Below, one piece after another: positions 6,933-7,388 of a stretch of DNA of 7,388 nt. A program made the position numbers and the translations under genes. This DNA is from Phycisphaerae bacterium (lineage in GTDB: Bacteria > Planctomycetota > Phycisphaerae > UBA1845 > Fen-1342), in contig JALSRY010000730.1 in assembly GCA_026984555.1 (NCBI GenBank), forward strand, positions 1 through 7,388, given 5' to 3'. Numbering within the stretch: the stretch's first letter is position 1; each line of letters starts with the position of its first letter. The notes under the pieces are model-generated. The model ran no database searches and was not told the origin of the DNA. It saw only the letters and a program-made list of their open reading frames with translations.

Positions 6933-7388
6933 ATGCCACTGCCCGAGCTGCCCCACATGCCGTGCTGGTATCGCCGACTGGCCGCACGGGCGGTCCCCGT
7001 GGATTTGTTTCGCGCGCTGTACGGCGACGAGCCGCTGGCCTTCCTGTACGAATCCCTGGAGGCTCACGGCGGACGGGGGCGTTACTCGTTCATCGGCGCG
7101 AAACCGCGGGCGGTGTTTCGTTGCCGCGGCGAGCAGTTGCAGCTCGATCTGGATGGCCGATGCCATCGCGCGACCGGCTCACCGCTGGCCGCGTTGCGCA
7201 AGCTGATCCGCACCCAACCCGACATCCCGCCGGTCGCGCCGTTTTGCGGCGGGGCGGTCGGCTATCTCAGCTACGACACGGTCCGCTGGACGGAACGCAT
7301 TGCCGACGCGAACCCCGACGACCTCGGCGTGCCCGATGCGTTGTTCCTCTTCCCGCAGGAGGTGATCTGTTTCGACCACCGCGACAAG
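6933..7388 (+). CDS. trpE: Anthranilate synthase component I, N-terminal part (152 codons, 3' end outside the window)
   Basis: Would make anthranilate from chorismate using ammonia delivered by a TrpG/PabA amidotransferase, the first step of the tryptophan branch. The visible region matches the N-terminal regulatory domain of TrpE: PVDLFRALYGDEPLAFLYES (22-41), then GRGRYSFIGAKP, and later PFCGGAVGYLSYD. The FLYES segment corresponds to the LLES motif that binds inhibitory tryptophan, with Tyr in place of the second Leu and the Ser kept. The start ATG lies 12 bp after the aroF stop, with GAGG at 6919-6922 about 10 nt upstream; an in-frame ATG at codon 9 is an alternative. The frame stays open to the last base. 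PabB (aminodeoxychorismate synthase) shares this fold, but the location in a trp operon makes TrpE much more likely. The catalytic chorismate-binding domain lies beyond the edge. Confidence 0.88.
   Translation, partial: MPLPELPHMPCWYRRLAARAVPVDLFRALYGDEPLAFLYESLEAHGGRGRYSFIGAKPRAVFRCRGEQLQLDLDGRCHRATGSPLAALRKLIRTQPDIPPVAPFCGGAVGYLSYDTVRWTERIADANPDDLGVPDALFLFPQEVICFDHRDK

Overview
This is a GC-rich bacterial window built almost entirely of amino-acid biosynthesis genes. It holds one valine/isoleucine/leucine gene (ilvC, minus strand) and, diverging from it, a compact plus-strand operon for aromatic amino acids: trpC - tyrA (chorismate mutase/prephenate dehydrogenase fusion) - trpF - trpB - trpA - aroF - trpE (cut by the right edge). 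The strong G/C bias at third codon positions, two GTG starts and long antisense open frames point to a high-GC genome. The gene content does not fix the phylum. A Planctomycetota-like or other deep-branching high-GC lineage is a guess only.

Layout. Bases 2-115 are the 3' end of an unrecognised plus-strand gene. It converges on ilvC, and a perfect 8-bp stem-loop (about 120-142) fills the gap between the two stop codons as a probable shared terminator. ilvC (143-1135, minus) encodes a complete class I ketol-acid reductoisomerase with its catalytic residues intact but an unusual cofactor loop. The 211-bp divergent gap (1136-1346) carries candidate promoters for both directions and a perfect 10-bp direct repeat. 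From 1347 onward the aromatic operon is packed tightly. trpC/tyrA and tyrA/trpF overlap at GTGA, trpF/trpB overlap by 20 bp, and trpB/trpA overlap at ATGA. The only real gap, 50 bp between trpA and aroF, holds two small stem-loops. The second one displays the aroF Shine-Dalgarno sequence in its loop.

How the genes work together. AroF (type I-beta DAHP synthase with an N-terminal ferredoxin-like regulatory domain) makes the first shikimate-pathway intermediate, which leads to chorismate. TrpE (with an amidotransferase not seen here) diverts chorismate to anthranilate. TrpF, TrpC and TrpBA complete tryptophan. The TyrA fusion sends the same chorismate through prephenate to 4-hydroxyphenylpyruvate for tyrosine. 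One transcript would therefore carry pathway entry plus two competing branches. trpD and trpG are not in the window and may lie beyond trpE. No Trp-codon leader peptide or obvious attenuator is visible upstream of trpC.

No wholly new system is visible. The points most worth checking are the SD-in-loop hairpin before aroF, the low-complexity insertion in the NAD domain of TyrA, the divergent reductoisomerase, and the repeats in the divergent control region.
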